A DNA stretch of 64,000 bases from Acidithiobacillus sulfurivorans (GTDB lineage Bacteria; Pseudomonadota; Gammaproteobacteria; Acidithiobacillales; Acidithiobacillaceae): contig NZ_JAAOMP010000096.1 in assembly GCF_018853815.1 (NCBI RefSeq), positions 1 through 64,000 on the forward strand, read 5' to 3'. Made by a program: the position numbers and the translations under genes. Below the pieces are notes generated by a model. It made no database searches. It saw only the letters and a program-made list of their open reading frames with translations, and was not told the DNA's origin. Positions 1 through 8,789 of this stretch are shown here, one piece after another. The first letter of the stretch is position 1; every line of letters starts with the position of its first letter.

Positions 1-80
1 TGGGCCATAAAATCACTCATCACATTGAATCGTAAGTAATTATACGATAATTTTAGGCAAAATGAAAGTCCGACAAGCTG

Positions 81-2408
81 CTAGAACACCATTTTCACGG
101 TACCGAAAAATGATCGCGGCATCATCGGCTCAGCTACCAGATAGTTCCCCGAAACCCCATTGGTATAGGGAAACTGCTTTTCCAGCACCGATGCCTCCGA
201 ATTCAGGAGATTTACCCCGCTTAAACTCAAGGTCACATTTTTAATGCCATATTGATGAATCATAAATGTATGGGCGAGATTAAAATTCATCGTGGCATAA
301 GCGGGCATACTTAAATGTGTAGGAGCCCCCGTACTTGCTTCAATATACTGTGGCCCCACCAAATTACCATAGAGTCTTGCCCTCGTACCCATGTAGTGTC
401 CAAGAACCCCCAAACCGGCAAGGTAGGTTGGGGTATTGGGGCGAGCTTCACCGATACTGGTTGACACGCCATACGCACTGGAGGAGTTGGAGGTATATTC
501 AGCCTCCTGAATTGAATAGTTGCCATACAGAGAAAGATTTGCATCCAGTGCGTAAGCCGTAGCAATGTTTATACCCTGATACTGTGAAGACCCAATATTG
601 TATTCATAAGTCAATCCGTTAGTCGTATCATAGTACGAACTGAAGGTATGATTGAAATCAGAACGATAGAAAGAAATGCTGGCGTCCACGGGTCCCTTGT
701 TATAGGCAGCGCCAAACTGGTAGGTATTCACACTCTCTGGCTTGATGGTTACCGGGGTCGCGGGTGATGTCGTGGTAGCATTACTATCCGCCGCATAAAA
801 AGCAGTAATATTGGGGTATTTATATCCCTTGGCATAGTTGGCATATAGCGTGATTGCCTTCATTGGTTTATACTGAATCCCAACATAAGGACTTACCGCG
901 CTGTAAGTTCTTCCACTGGTAGCACCTACTGAGTAATAATACCCAGGTACATCATTAATACGGGTAGAAATGGTTTCATATTTTACACCAGGCGTTATAG
1001 CAAGATTACTGGTTGGCTTTATTTTTGCCTGAGCGTAAACTTTTCCGTAAATTCTCCAGCCATGCTCATCCCAAAGGTTATTGTAGCCCGGCACCTCGGG
1101 AACATTCGGCGTCCCATATACATAGTCACGGGAATCATATGTAGAAACAACAGCCAACCCACCAGCTTTCAGATTTACATAATGATTCAACCATTCTATG
1201 GAAGGATTCAAGCCAAAGGTGTTAGTCGTATAAGTATAACTATGATAGTTATCGCCGTTAATGATTTGTGCCTGACAAGCCGCAGAGTCATTTCCCATAA
1301 AATCATTGCCTGAAGACTGGCAAACTGTTTCTGCGGGATTCAAATAAAATGTGACAAAACTATTATATTGAGAATTAGCGTCAGGATTCACATATTCCAA
1401 GCGGTGGGAATTAGTATATGCATAAAAACCCTTAAAACCAAACACGGCATGAGAAGAGATAAGCGTTTTGTTCTGGAGGATGGCCATCATATGTTCGGCT
1501 TTGCTATTTGCATAAGTAAACGATGTCGGCCATTGGTAATAAGGACCATACTGATCCAGCAAAGCCTTAGGCATACGCGCAGCTGTAGCCCCTTGATTTT
1601 TATTCAAGAGAAACACCAGTGACCACTTGGAAGTGGGAGATATTTGTGGTAAATCATACGCGGCATAATATGAATACTCACGATCCGGACTATGTTCCAG
1701 ATAACCGGCAGTCTGACGTGATGAAAAACGCAACAGAAGATTGCCATACCCGGCTGCTGCTCCCGTATTAATTTCGGCACCATAGTTACGGGTATTGAAT
1801 GATCCATAACCGGCAAAAATGGACTCGTATTGTTTGGATGAAGGCACCTTAGGCAGATAGTTAATATTCCCACCTATTGCGCCCACTGCATTCACATCAG
1901 GAGGCGGAGTACCATAGGTTACCTGAATACCTGAAGTTTCCCCCAAGGTTACGGGGATCAGGTTAGTCAAATCTGCATAATTATTATTGCCACCAGATAA
2001 ACCACCATTGAATAAATCGGCAATGGGCAAATTATCAAAGGTATACCCCACTTGTGTCTGCGAGAAACCCCGTACTGATATATGGGTTTTGACTCCAATT
2101 GGGTTCGTACTGGTAGCATTGATGCCAGGCACAAAGCTCAGGATGGTTGAGGCATTTTGGGTAGACTCCTGACCATGAAGAAATTTCTTGGGTATTAAAG
2201 CCGTCTCTGCCCCGTAGACTGGCTTTACTTTGGTCAGCGCCGCCTTATCTACCATGCGTAGCAAATCTTTTGATACCTGTTTTATTTTATAGACTTTTTT
2301 TGTCGGGGTGGCACTAGTGGCAGCATGGACGGGTAATAAACTGCTTCCCAGCAAGCCAACTGCTACCAGAATACTCTGCCGAAGCAGTTGTTTTTTTGCT
2401 TTAGTCAT
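81..2408 (-). CDS. TonB-dependent outer-membrane receptor
   Basis: 775 aa. A signal peptide is visible (basic start, hydrophobic stretch, cleavage expected after VHA at residue 29). A plug domain follows at about 60-185 (SILSFVPGINATS-like and ISVRGF motifs), then a long region rich in alternating Tyr/aromatic residues typical of a 22-strand barrel. It ends in Phe (KMVF), the usual outer-membrane beta-barrel signature. The family imports scarce ligands across the outer membrane using TonB-ExbBD energy. The ligand cannot be read from the sequence. The adjacent LysR gene and a promoter element shared with the exbB-tonB-purine operon suggest a purine-related substrate, or a molybdenum chelate for the xanthine dehydrogenase (both inference). 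Confidence 0.9.
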   Translation of the reverse strand: MTKAKKQLLRQSILVAVGLLGSSLLPVHAATSATPTKKVYKIKQVSKDLLRMVDKAALTKVKPVYGAETALIPKKFLHGQESTQNASTILSFVPGINATSTNPIGVKTHISVRGFSQTQVGYTFDNLPIADLFNGGLSGGNNNYADLTNLIPVTLGETSGIQVTYGTPPPDVNAVGAIGGNINYLPKVPSSKQYESIFAGYGSFNTRNYGAEINTGAAAGYGNLLLRFSSRQTAGYLEHSPDREYSYYAAYDLPQISPTSKWSLVFLLNKNQGATAARMPKALLDQYGPYYQWPTSFTYANSKAEHMMAILQNKTLISSHAVFGFKGFYAYTNSHRLEYVNPDANSQYNSFVTFYLNPAETVCQSSGNDFMGNDSAACQAQIINGDNYHSYTYTTNTFGLNPSIEWLNHYVNLKAGGLAVVSTYDSRDYVYGTPNVPEVPGYNNLWDEHGWRIYGKVYAQAKIKPTSNLAITPGVKYETISTRINDVPGYYYSVGATSGRTYSAVSPYVGIQYKPMKAITLYANYAKGYKYPNITAFYAADSNATTTSPATPVTIKPESVNTYQFGAAYNKGPVDASISFYRSDFNHTFSSYYDTTNGLTYEYNIGSSQYQGINIATAYALDANLSLYGNYSIQEAEYTSNSSSAYGVSTSIGEARPNTPTYLAGLGVLGHYMGTRARLYGNLVGPQYIEASTGAPTHLSMPAYATMNFNLAHTFMIHQYGIKNVTLSLSGVNLLNSEASVLEKQFPYTNGVSGNYLVAEPMMPRSFFGTVKMVF

Positions 2409-2521
2409 TTATGTACTCCTGTTGTTTATAAAACAATTTCATTAAGCATCTTGTATGCCACAATCAATAAAGCTGAATACCGCCGGATGATCCCTGGTTA
2501 AGAAAATCAATATGCTTCATA

Positions 2522-2573
2522 TCAGTGCAAAACGTCATCAACTGCACTAAAATGAGGCACATTATTCGTGCCT
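2522..2573. promoter_or_regulatory. Candidate LysR operator between TonB receptor and lysR
   Basis: The 270-bp divergent intergenic region holds GTGCA-N13-TGCAC (2525-2529 / 2543-2547, extended to AGTGCA/TGCACT). This is followed by AGGCAC-N7-GTGCCT (2555-2560 / 2568-2573). The longer form TCAGTGCAAA-N11-TGCAC at 2522-2547 recurs at 20988-21013 upstream of exbB with the same spacing. Dyads of this kind next to a LysR gene are typical of LysR-type regulator sites. Assignment to the neighbouring regulator is inference. Confidence 0.5.
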
Positions 2574-2678
2574 GCACATCCCTAACTCATTTCCACTTGA
2601 TTGTGATGAAATAGTGTGTCCATATATAGTGTTATTTTTTTGTTTCTCTGTGCAGAAAAACTCAACACGAGGCTCAAC

Positions 2679-3587
2679 ATGAAGCATCTAAGATTATTTA
2701 AATATGTGGACGCCATTGTCCGCGAAGGTTCAGTCAGACGTGCAGCGGATAAATTACATATCACTGCGTCAGCTCTGGATCGTCGGGTTCAAGATCTGGA
2801 AGACGAATTGGATTCCAGCATCTTCGAACGTCACCCCCGGGGAATGCGTCTTACTGCTGCGGGCGAGGTATTCCTGGTCTACGTGCGCAGACACTTGTCA
2901 GACATGCAACGCCTCCGCTCCGAAATTGATAGTTTGAACGGATTGCGCCGTGGACAAGTCTCCCTGGCAGTTAGCCCGGCCCTGGCCAGCGACTTTATTC
3001 CCCGAATCATCAACACATTTCGAGCGCAATATCCAGGCGTGTCTTTCGCGGTAAATGTCGCCAAGCATGCTGATGCCATTCGCGCCTTGCTGGCCTTTGA
3101 GGTGGACCTCGCAATCATCGTGGCTCCGCCGCGCCATCCCGATGTCATTGACCTTGCCATCTCTGAACAACCTTTGGTCGCTGCTATGCATAATCGTCAC
3201 CCACTAGCGCAAAAAACCACCTTACGATTTAGCGATTGCGTGCAATATCCTTTGGTTATTCCAGCCCCAGGGCTTACCTCTCGGGAAATGCTGGAACCTG
3301 CTTTACACAATGCCGCGTCAGAAATCCAGATTGCCGCAGAAACCAATTCTTACGAGATTATGCGAGGAATGCTCCATCATTCGGAGAATATCGGCTTCGT
3401 CATTTCCACCGGCATGCCCAAGGAACGCATTCATGAGCACATCGTTTATAAAACCATTTCAGCACTGGATATTCGACCTGTGCCTTTGGTTTGCGCACAA
3501 TTAAAAAGTCGAGGTATTTCCGTTGCTGCGGCACGTTTTTCGAACTGTATTGCCGAAGAACTGAATGAGATGACTCATGAAACTTGA
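2679..3587 (+). CDS. LysR-family transcriptional regulator
   Basis: 302 aa from the chosen ATG at 2679, which has an ACGAGG ribosome-binding site 6-8 bases upstream. An in-frame ATG at 2616 would add 21 residues with no such site. The N-terminal winged helix-turn-helix (residues 1-60) carries the pattern GSVRRAADKLHITASALDR, and the rest is a substrate-binding-protein-like effector domain. It is divergent from the TonB receptor and sits between that gene and the end of the purine operon, so it is the obvious candidate regulator of both. The effector is unknown; a purine or breakdown product is likely from context (inference). Confidence 0.85.
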   Translation: MKHLRLFKYVDAIVREGSVRRAADKLHITASALDRRVQDLEDELDSSIFERHPRGMRLTAAGEVFLVYVRRHLSDMQRLRSEIDSLNGLRRGQVSLAVSPALASDFIPRIINTFRAQYPGVSFAVNVAKHADAIRALLAFEVDLAIIVAPPRHPDVIDLAISEQPLVAAMHNRHPLAQKTTLRFSDCVQYPLVIPAPGLTSREMLEPALHNAASEIQIAAETNSYEIMRGMLHHSENIGFVISTGMPKERIHEHIVYKTISALDIRPVPLVCAQLKSRGISVAAARFSNCIAEELNEMTHET

Positions 3588-3614
3588 GGATTTAGTGGAT
3601 CCACCCTTGATTTG

Positions 3615-5249
3615 CTATGTAACATCAACACCCATCACACCTCCATCACTACGCGGATCCGCCGCCGCAGCAAAAGTGTATCCTAATCCAGTGCTTGATT
3701 TGACTATCCCGGCGTGGCCCATGACATCGCTATAATCAGGCACCCAGGACAGCGAATGCCCCCAACGCTGTAAATCGGCATACACCTGCTTGGGGTATCG
3801 ATGTTCCAGCCGCAGCCCCGCGCTGCGCTCACCCCAGGTTCGGCCGTAAAGCCAACGCGGACTGGCAACCGCCTCTTCCGGCGATAAGCCAAAGTGTTTG
3901 GCACGCATGAGAATGGCGGCTTGTGTCTGCGGCTGCCCGTCTCCCCCCATGCTGCCATAGGCCATTTGCACCCGCCCATTTTCTGCATACATGGCTGGGT
4001 TCAGGGTATGAAAAGGACGCTTACCTGGTTCAAGGCCATTAATTTGTTCTGTTTTTAACGAAAAAGCGCAGCCCCGGTTATTCCAGATCACACCCGTGTC
4101 GCCCGCCATAACGCCACAACCAAATTCATGATAAAGACTTTGGATCACACTTACTGTACGACCTGCAGCATCAGCAACCCCAAACCATACCGTATCCCCA
4201 TCGCCAATGCCGATGTCCGGTGTTGGCAGGACACGACCAGGCTGGATAAGGGCAGCAATATCCGTCAGAAAACCTTCCTGCAATAACTGCTGCAAATCAA
4301 AATCATGGAAATAAGGATCAGCGACCACCCGGTCCCGCCACTGAAACACTTGCTTGGTAATTTCCACGTTATAATGAATAAAATCTGCAGACAGATGATC
4401 TCCCAGGTCCGCTTTTAAACGGTCAAGAAGTGATAAAATCATTAAGGAAGCCACCCCTTGGGTCGGTGCAGGGAAATTAATGGCTTCACCATCGCCAAAA
4501 GCAACACGTAATGGTTCCACCCAATCTGTCTTGAAGGCAGACATATCTGCTTCGGTCAAAAGACTTCCAGCGGCGCGCAAACCCCTGATCATTGTTTCTG
4601 CCAAACTGCCCTGATAAAAACTGTCAGCCCCTTCTTTCGCCAGGGTTTTCAGAGTTTCACTCAGTGCGTATTGCGTCCCCAGGGTACCGGCTATGGGGAC
4701 CTCACCATTGGGCAAATATTGCTGTACAAAGCCTGGTTGCTCTCGTAAATCCGGTGCAAAACGCGCCAAAGTTGCACTTTGATTCGGACTGATCGGAAAA
4801 CCGCGTGCTGCATGCAGGTAAGCCCCTTCCAGCAGATCACCCCAGGACAAGGCCCCATGCCAGGTATTTCGCGAAAATTCATAGGCAGATCCCCACCCGG
4901 CTACGGCACCAGGAACCGTCAGTGCAGACCGGCCACCCCGAAATGGGATTTCGTGCAGATGAGCGTCCAGAAAAGTCGCTGGTGAGTAATACTGACCAGC
5001 TGGGCCAGCCGCAGCCAATCCCCTCACCGTTTCTGAATTGCCGTCAGAAATCAGCCAGAATGCATCCCCACCCAAACCATTCATATGAGGATAGACCACG
5101 GCCAGCGTGGAGCCCACGGCTATGGCTGCTTCGATGGCGTTACCGCCGCAGCGCAGGATATTGGCACCCGCTTCGGCGGCGAGAAAATGAGGGGCGCTGA
5201 CTATACCGGCAGATGCCTGCGCAAAAAGCGGGGGTACAGTACGGGTCAC
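3615..5249 (-). CDS. Gamma-glutamyltransferase-family amidohydrolase (HpxW-like)
   Basis: 544 aa from a GTG start at 5249, which has AGGAGG five bases upstream and overlaps the preceding stop by 4 bp; the ATG at 5285 lacks such a site. It is an Ntn-hydrolase of the GGT family: N-terminal region with AGANILRCGGNAIEAA and GLGGDAFWL, a probable autoprocessing/nucleophile Thr in GDGDTVWFGVAD, and a C-terminal GSMGGDGQPQ block. No signal peptide is seen, unlike periplasmic glutathione-cleaving GGTs. In Klebsiella a cytoplasmic member, HpxW, is the oxamate amidohydrolase of the hpxWXYZ purine operon. With HpxX-, HpxY- and HpxZ-like genes directly upstream, an oxamate-type amide hydrolase role is the best inference; plain GGT activity is the alternative. 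Confidence 0.8.
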   Translation of the reverse strand: MTRTVPPLFAQASAGIVSAPHFLAAEAGANILRCGGNAIEAAIAVGSTLAVVYPHMNGLGGDAFWLISDGNSETVRGLAAAGPAGQYYSPATFLDAHLHEIPFRGGRSALTVPGAVAGWGSAYEFSRNTWHGALSWGDLLEGAYLHAARGFPISPNQSATLARFAPDLREQPGFVQQYLPNGEVPIAGTLGTQYALSETLKTLAKEGADSFYQGSLAETMIRGLRAAGSLLTEADMSAFKTDWVEPLRVAFGDGEAINFPAPTQGVASLMILSLLDRLKADLGDHLSADFIHYNVEITKQVFQWRDRVVADPYFHDFDLQQLLQEGFLTDIAALIQPGRVLPTPDIGIGDGDTVWFGVADAAGRTVSVIQSLYHEFGCGVMAGDTGVIWNNRGCAFSLKTEQINGLEPGKRPFHTLNPAMYAENGRVQMAYGSMGGDGQPQTQAAILMRAKHFGLSPEEAVASPRWLYGRTWGERSAGLRLEHRYPKQVYADLQRWGHSLSWVPDYSDVMGHAGIVKSSTGLGYTFAAAADPRSDGGVMGVDVT

Positions 5250-5854
5250 GGCAACCTCCTGGCCCGGATATGGGCAGAGTGCCATTCCCTCTGCGTATTC
5301 AGACCTGAAAATGAATGATGCCTGCGACTATTCAGGCGGATATAGCGACCTGAAGGCAGGAGCCTGAGTTGCTCATCCAAACGTGCATCCTTGCTCTGCC
5401 AGAACAAATCCAAAAGCTGCCGGGCCCAACTTGCAGACAGTATCAAAGGATGTCCACCTCGCCCGTGGATATTCACTAAACTGGCCGCAGCAACCAACTC
5501 GCCCTGCATAACACGCCGTAAACGGCGCAAATCAAACAACGAAGGCAAAACCGTATCGGTTTGCACCAGCAAAAGAGGTCCGCGCAAACCCTGCAAAGCC
5601 CGTTGCAATGTACTGAATGGTCCGCAATTAGCCCTGAAATGGTGACGATAGCTTACCCGACGATGGAGACAATGATGAATGCGTCGCGGGCGGTAGCCGG
5701 TAACCACCATAACCGGCGCAAAACCTGCTTCTCTGAGCCGGTCTACCTGGCGGTCCACCCAGCTACGGGTATCACCCGGGATTTTCCGGCAGGCTTTGTG
5801 TAAAAGTCCCGAACGCCGGGAACGCCCACCTGCCAGAATGACCGCCGCTGCCAA
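5246..5854 (-). CDS. MocA-like molybdenum cofactor nucleotidyltransferase
   Basis: 202 aa of the MobA-like NTP-transferase fold. LAGGRSRRSG forms the nucleotide-binding loop, with GPFSTLQRAL and LLLVQTDTVLP (metal-binding Asp region) and a GGHPLILS block. In the family, MocA attaches CMP to molybdopterin for xanthine-dehydrogenase-type enzymes. Its position in an operon with XdhC and all three hydroxylase subunits supports that role. The protein is unusually rich in Arg and His, and the usual Lys/Pro stretch after the glycine loop is altered (HKACRKIPG), so activity is not certain. It starts 6 bp after the preceding gene and overlaps the next by 4 bp. Confidence 0.65.
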   Translation of the reverse strand: MAAAVILAGGRSRRSGLLHKACRKIPGDTRSWVDRQVDRLREAGFAPVMVVTGYRPRRIHHCLHRRVSYRHHFRANCGPFSTLQRALQGLRGPLLLVQTDTVLPSLFDLRRLRRVMQGELVAAASLVNIHGRGGHPLILSASWARQLLDLFWQSKDARLDEQLRLLPSGRYIRLNSRRHHSFSGLNTQREWHSAHIRARRLP

Positions 5855-5860
5855 GTGACC

Positions 5861-6247
5861 CTATCCTTTTTTTGGCATCAGACTGACGTGGGCAGCCACA
5901 ACCCGCCAACCTTCCGGGGTCCGCAACCAGGTCTGACTTTGTCGGCCATGTACCTGATCACGACGAAATTCGGTGTTTGCGGTAGCAAAATCTTTTCCGT
6001 AAGTAGTTATGGTGGTATTCACCAATTCACGATTAAACGCCGGTGCCGGACGAGAGGCCCGAAAATCAGCAATGGCTGCGTAGCCATATAAATTTTCCGC
6101 CACGCCATAACGCAGGGTATGTTCGCTATTCCAAAACAACTCATCCAATACAGCTACGTCGTTCTCCACCAAAGCTTTTTCATAGCGGAGAAATACTTCC
6201 TGCACTTCTTCAAATACTTCCGGCGCATTGATCTCGGCATAACTCAT
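5861..6247 (-). CDS. hpxZ: DUF3225 / NTF2-like protein (HpxZ/AtzH family)
   Basis: 128 aa, a small NTF2-like cone fold with the family pattern [13 protein letters not shown] and a C-terminal [19 protein letters not shown]. Family members are HpxZ of the oxalurate branch of purine breakdown (role unclear in Klebsiella) and AtzH of Pseudomonas ADP, reported to hydrolyse 1,3-dicarboxyurea in cyanuric acid mineralisation. It lies 12 bp after the AtzE/HpxY-like amidase and 6 bp before the MocA-like gene, the arrangement seen in hpx and atz operons. Its substrate in this operon is unknown. Confidence 0.8.
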   Translation of the reverse strand: MSYAEINAPEVFEEVQEVFLRYEKALVENDVAVLDELFWNSEHTLRYGVAENLYGYAAIADFRASRPAPAFNRELVNTTITTYGKDFATANTEFRRDQVHGRQSQTWLRTPEGWRVVAAHVSLMPKKG

Positions 6248-6259
6248 GGGAATTTCCTT

Positions 6260-7657
6260 TTAGTTTTGTGGAAGAGGACTGGTGAAACCGGACAACTCAA
6301 GATATCTGGCTACTCTTAAGGCCTTCGTTTCTTGCCAGGGCGCAGCAATAATCTGAACGCCGATAGGCATGGTGCCGACCGTTGAAACCGGCACAACCAC
6401 CACCGGCAGACCGATAAAGGAAAAGGGCTGGGTATACAAACCCAAGTGGGGACGCACAAGCATGGTTTCGCCATCCAGTTCCATGCTTCTCTGCCCAATT
6501 TGCGGCGCAGTCATCGGCGTGGCAGGCGCAATCAGCAAATCATGTTTTGCAAAAATCTTTTGCAGTTCTGCACGGTAGTAACTGCGAAAACGCTGTGCCT
6601 GAATCACCCAGGAAGCGGGCAACAAGGTGCCTGCGAGCATACGATCACGGACGTCTGGATCATAATCGCCTGCATAACGACGCAAGCGTTCCAGATGTAA
6701 ATTACTGCTCTCGGCATTGGTGATCAGATAAGCTGCTGCACGTGCCTGAGCTACCCCGGCAATTTCCACCTCTTCATTCACACCCAGACGATCTGCCACC
6801 TTCTGGATGGCCTGCTCCGCCTCTGTGCTGGCCTGTTTTCGGAAATATCCTCCCGCAATGGCGATTTTTAGTTGGGCAACACCTTCGTCCAACCCACTGC
6901 TCACCAGCTCTCGGTCTCTTTGCACAGATGCGGGATCTTTATGATCATACCCCTGCAACACGTCATAAACCCTGGTCAGGTCGGTCACACTACGTGCCAT
7001 AGGACCCACATGATCCAGACTGGGGCAAAATGGAAAAGTCCCCGCACGAGACAGGCGGCCATAAGTGGGTTTGAGACCAAAAATTCCGCACAATGACGAA
7101 GGTACACGGATTGAACCATTGGTGTCCGAACCCAGAGCGATAGGGACCATTCCCCCGGCTACGGCTGCACCACTTCCGCCACTGGAGCCACCGGTCATCC
7201 GGGAACCATCATGGGGATTTCTGGACGGCCCATAATGGATATTTTCACCGGTAAAATCATAGGCATATTCACCCATGTTGAGCGCCCCAAGCAGCACCGC
7301 ACCCGCACTATTCATACGTTGGACCAGGGTGGCATCCATGCTTGCCGGATCATCCTGACGGTTGATTTTTGAACCCGCCAAGGTGACTTCCCCTTCCACA
7401 TCAAACAGATTTTTAACCGCAAAAGGGACACCGGCCAAGACACCAGGGTCTTCACCTCGGGCAATCTTCCGGTCTATTTGTTCAGCCTCATGACGTGCCC
7501 TTGCTTCTGTAATCTGGGTAAAGGCATTAAGTTGCGTATTTTGGGCACGTATATGACGCAAGGACTCATCAACAACGTCAACAGCTCGCCATTCACCAAG
7601 GCGGACTTTACGGGCAATTTCACCAGCTTCCGTGAATACCTGAAATGAACTGCTCAT
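6260..7657 (-). CDS. AtzE/HpxY-family amidase
   Basis: 465 aa amidase-signature enzyme. The Ser-cisSer-Lys triad is readable as K82 (PFAVKNLFD), S158 (MTGGSSGGSGAAV) and S182 (GSDTNGSIRVPSS). The start overlaps the HpxX/AtzG gene by 4 bp, and in this family the small partner forms a stable complex with the amidase. Characterised relatives act on linear ureido-carboxylates: AtzE on 1-carboxybiuret, HpxY proposed on oxalurate. The context (molybdenum hydroxylase, ring-opening hydrolase, HpxZ- and HpxW-like genes) supports an acyclic ureide formed from a purine ring. The exact substrate is not decided by the sequence. GatA is an unlikely alternative because gatB/gatC are absent here. Confidence 0.85.
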   Translation of the reverse strand: MSSSFQVFTEAGEIARKVRLGEWRAVDVVDESLRHIRAQNTQLNAFTQITEARARHEAEQIDRKIARGEDPGVLAGVPFAVKNLFDVEGEVTLAGSKINRQDDPASMDATLVQRMNSAGAVLLGALNMGEYAYDFTGENIHYGPSRNPHDGSRMTGGSSGGSGAAVAGGMVPIALGSDTNGSIRVPSSLCGIFGLKPTYGRLSRAGTFPFCPSLDHVGPMARSVTDLTRVYDVLQGYDHKDPASVQRDRELVSSGLDEGVAQLKIAIAGGYFRKQASTEAEQAIQKVADRLGVNEEVEIAGVAQARAAAYLITNAESSNLHLERLRRYAGDYDPDVRDRMLAGTLLPASWVIQAQRFRSYYRAELQKIFAKHDLLIAPATPMTAPQIGQRSMELDGETMLVRPHLGLYTQPFSFIGLPVVVVPVSTVGTMPIGVQIIAAPWQETKALRVARYLELSGFTSPLPQN

Positions 7658-7854
7658 GGCCGGAACACCGGTGCCAAATCCTCAGTCATATCGAGCGGAT
7701 AAGTCTCCAGAATACCCGCCAGTCGCGCACTGATCATGAAATAGTTGCGAATCTCCGACAGCCACGCTGCATCAACGGTCAGATCCATGGTTTCAAAAAC
7801 AATCTGCATATACTGCTCGGCCATGGCATCGCTCATGGGCTTTAGAACTGGCAT
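7654..7854 (-). CDS. hpxX: DUF4089 small subunit (HpxX/AtzG-like)
   Basis: 66 aa, acidic and helical, matching the GatC-like small partner proteins HpxX/AtzG (DUF4089). It overlaps the end of xdhC by 13 bp and the start of the amidase by 4 bp, so translation is probably coupled. A GGAGCC site precedes the ATG. In the atz system AtzG is required for soluble, active AtzE, so the likely role is a structural partner of the amidase encoded immediately downstream. The recognition rests on size, position and general sequence resemblance. Confidence 0.75.
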   Translation of the reverse strand: MPVLKPMSDAMAEQYMQIVFETMDLTVDAAWLSEIRNYFMISARLAGILETYPLDMTEDLAPVFRP

Positions 7855-8789
7855 GAAATGGCTCCTTTTTGGCGTAGCTGTAATAATTCCGCCAGAATGC
7901 TGACGGCAATTTCCGAAGGTTTTTTACCCATTCCCGGCAGGCCCATGGGCATGTGCAAGTAATCCGGAATCTGATGTCCCGAACGAATAAGTTGGTGCTG
8001 AAACCGGGCGCACTTGGACTGGCTGGCTATGACACCCAGATATGTCAGTGGTTGCTTCAGAAAATGTTCAAGCAAAGCATAATCCTGGGCATGACTATAA
8101 GTCATGATCAAAACAATGTCTGAACGGGGCTGCTCCCGAAAACTCTCCAGAGTGCAATTTTTTTTCAGGGTTATTTCTTCCGGAAAAGCTTCAGGAACCG
8201 CCCAATCCGACCGATCATCAAAAACAGTAATCTGGAAATCCAGTCCAACAGCCAGTTTAGCGAAAGCCCGTCCGACATGTCCGGCACCAAAAATCCATAC
8301 GGTCTGTTGCTGGACAGAGGGAAGGAAAAAATAAGCGCCATCTTCAGAGAAACCCGGGTGGTAAATATTCTCCAGCAAATTCCAGACACCGGAATCACCC
8401 AAGCGCTGCCCATGCTGGGTTATCCCGGCTATCAAATGCAAAAAACCCCGTTCATCCACCTGATAAACGCGAGCCGTCCCGGCATCATAGAGTTTTGAAA
8501 AAAAAGGCGGAACATCAATTAAAGCAATGGCAACTCGCCCCCCACAACATTGATCATCTTTTGTACCCAGAACAAATTCCAGACGTGCGGGCCAGTTGTC
8601 GTTACCACGAAGGTGGTTCAAAACACTGTATTCCATCTGTCCACCACCCACTGTACCTAACAAAACATCATCACCGCGCAAAGCGAGACTTCCGCCTATT
8701 GCCGTAGGTGCCGAGCCCTTCACGTCAACAACCAAGGCTTCACAAGTAACCCGCGACGGTTTTTGGGCGAGGCCAGTCAGGGTACTCAT
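7842..8789 (-). CDS. xdhC: XdhC-family molybdenum cofactor insertion protein
   Basis: 315 aa. The N-terminal XdhC/CoxI domain carries VDVKGSAPTAIGG, GTVGGGQMEY and the conserved DDQCCGG cysteine pair. The C-terminal half is a Rossmann domain with FGAGHVGRAFAKLA. In the family XdhC binds molybdenum cofactor, promotes its sulfuration and inserts it into xanthine dehydrogenase. It overlaps the ring-opening hydrolase gene upstream by 4 bp and the HpxX-like gene downstream by 13 bp. Together with the MocA-like gene it makes the operon self-sufficient for maturation of its Mo hydroxylase. Confidence 0.92.
   Translation of the reverse strand: MSTLTGLAQKPSRVTCEALVVDVKGSAPTAIGGSLALRGDDVLLGTVGGGQMEYSVLNHLRGNDNWPARLEFVLGTKDDQCCGGRVAIALIDVPPFFSKLYDAGTARVYQVDERGFLHLIAGITQHGQRLGDSGVWNLLENIYHPGFSEDGAYFFLPSVQQQTVWIFGAGHVGRAFAKLAVGLDFQITVFDDRSDWAVPEAFPEEITLKKNCTLESFREQPRSDIVLIMTYSHAQDYALLEHFLKQPLTYLGVIASQSKCARFQHQLIRSGHQIPDYLHMPMGLPGMGKKPSEIAVSILAELLQLRQKGAISCQF

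Noticed and set aside
2616-2678. Upstream start for the LysR gene
   Set aside because: No ribosome site, and the added hydrophobic residues do not belong to the LysR fold. The ATG at 2679 matches the family start.
3595-3604. GTGGATCCAC palindrome between lysR and the GGT gene
   Set aside because: Too short, without T-run or a second copy; the two genes converge within 28 bp and no terminator can be supported.
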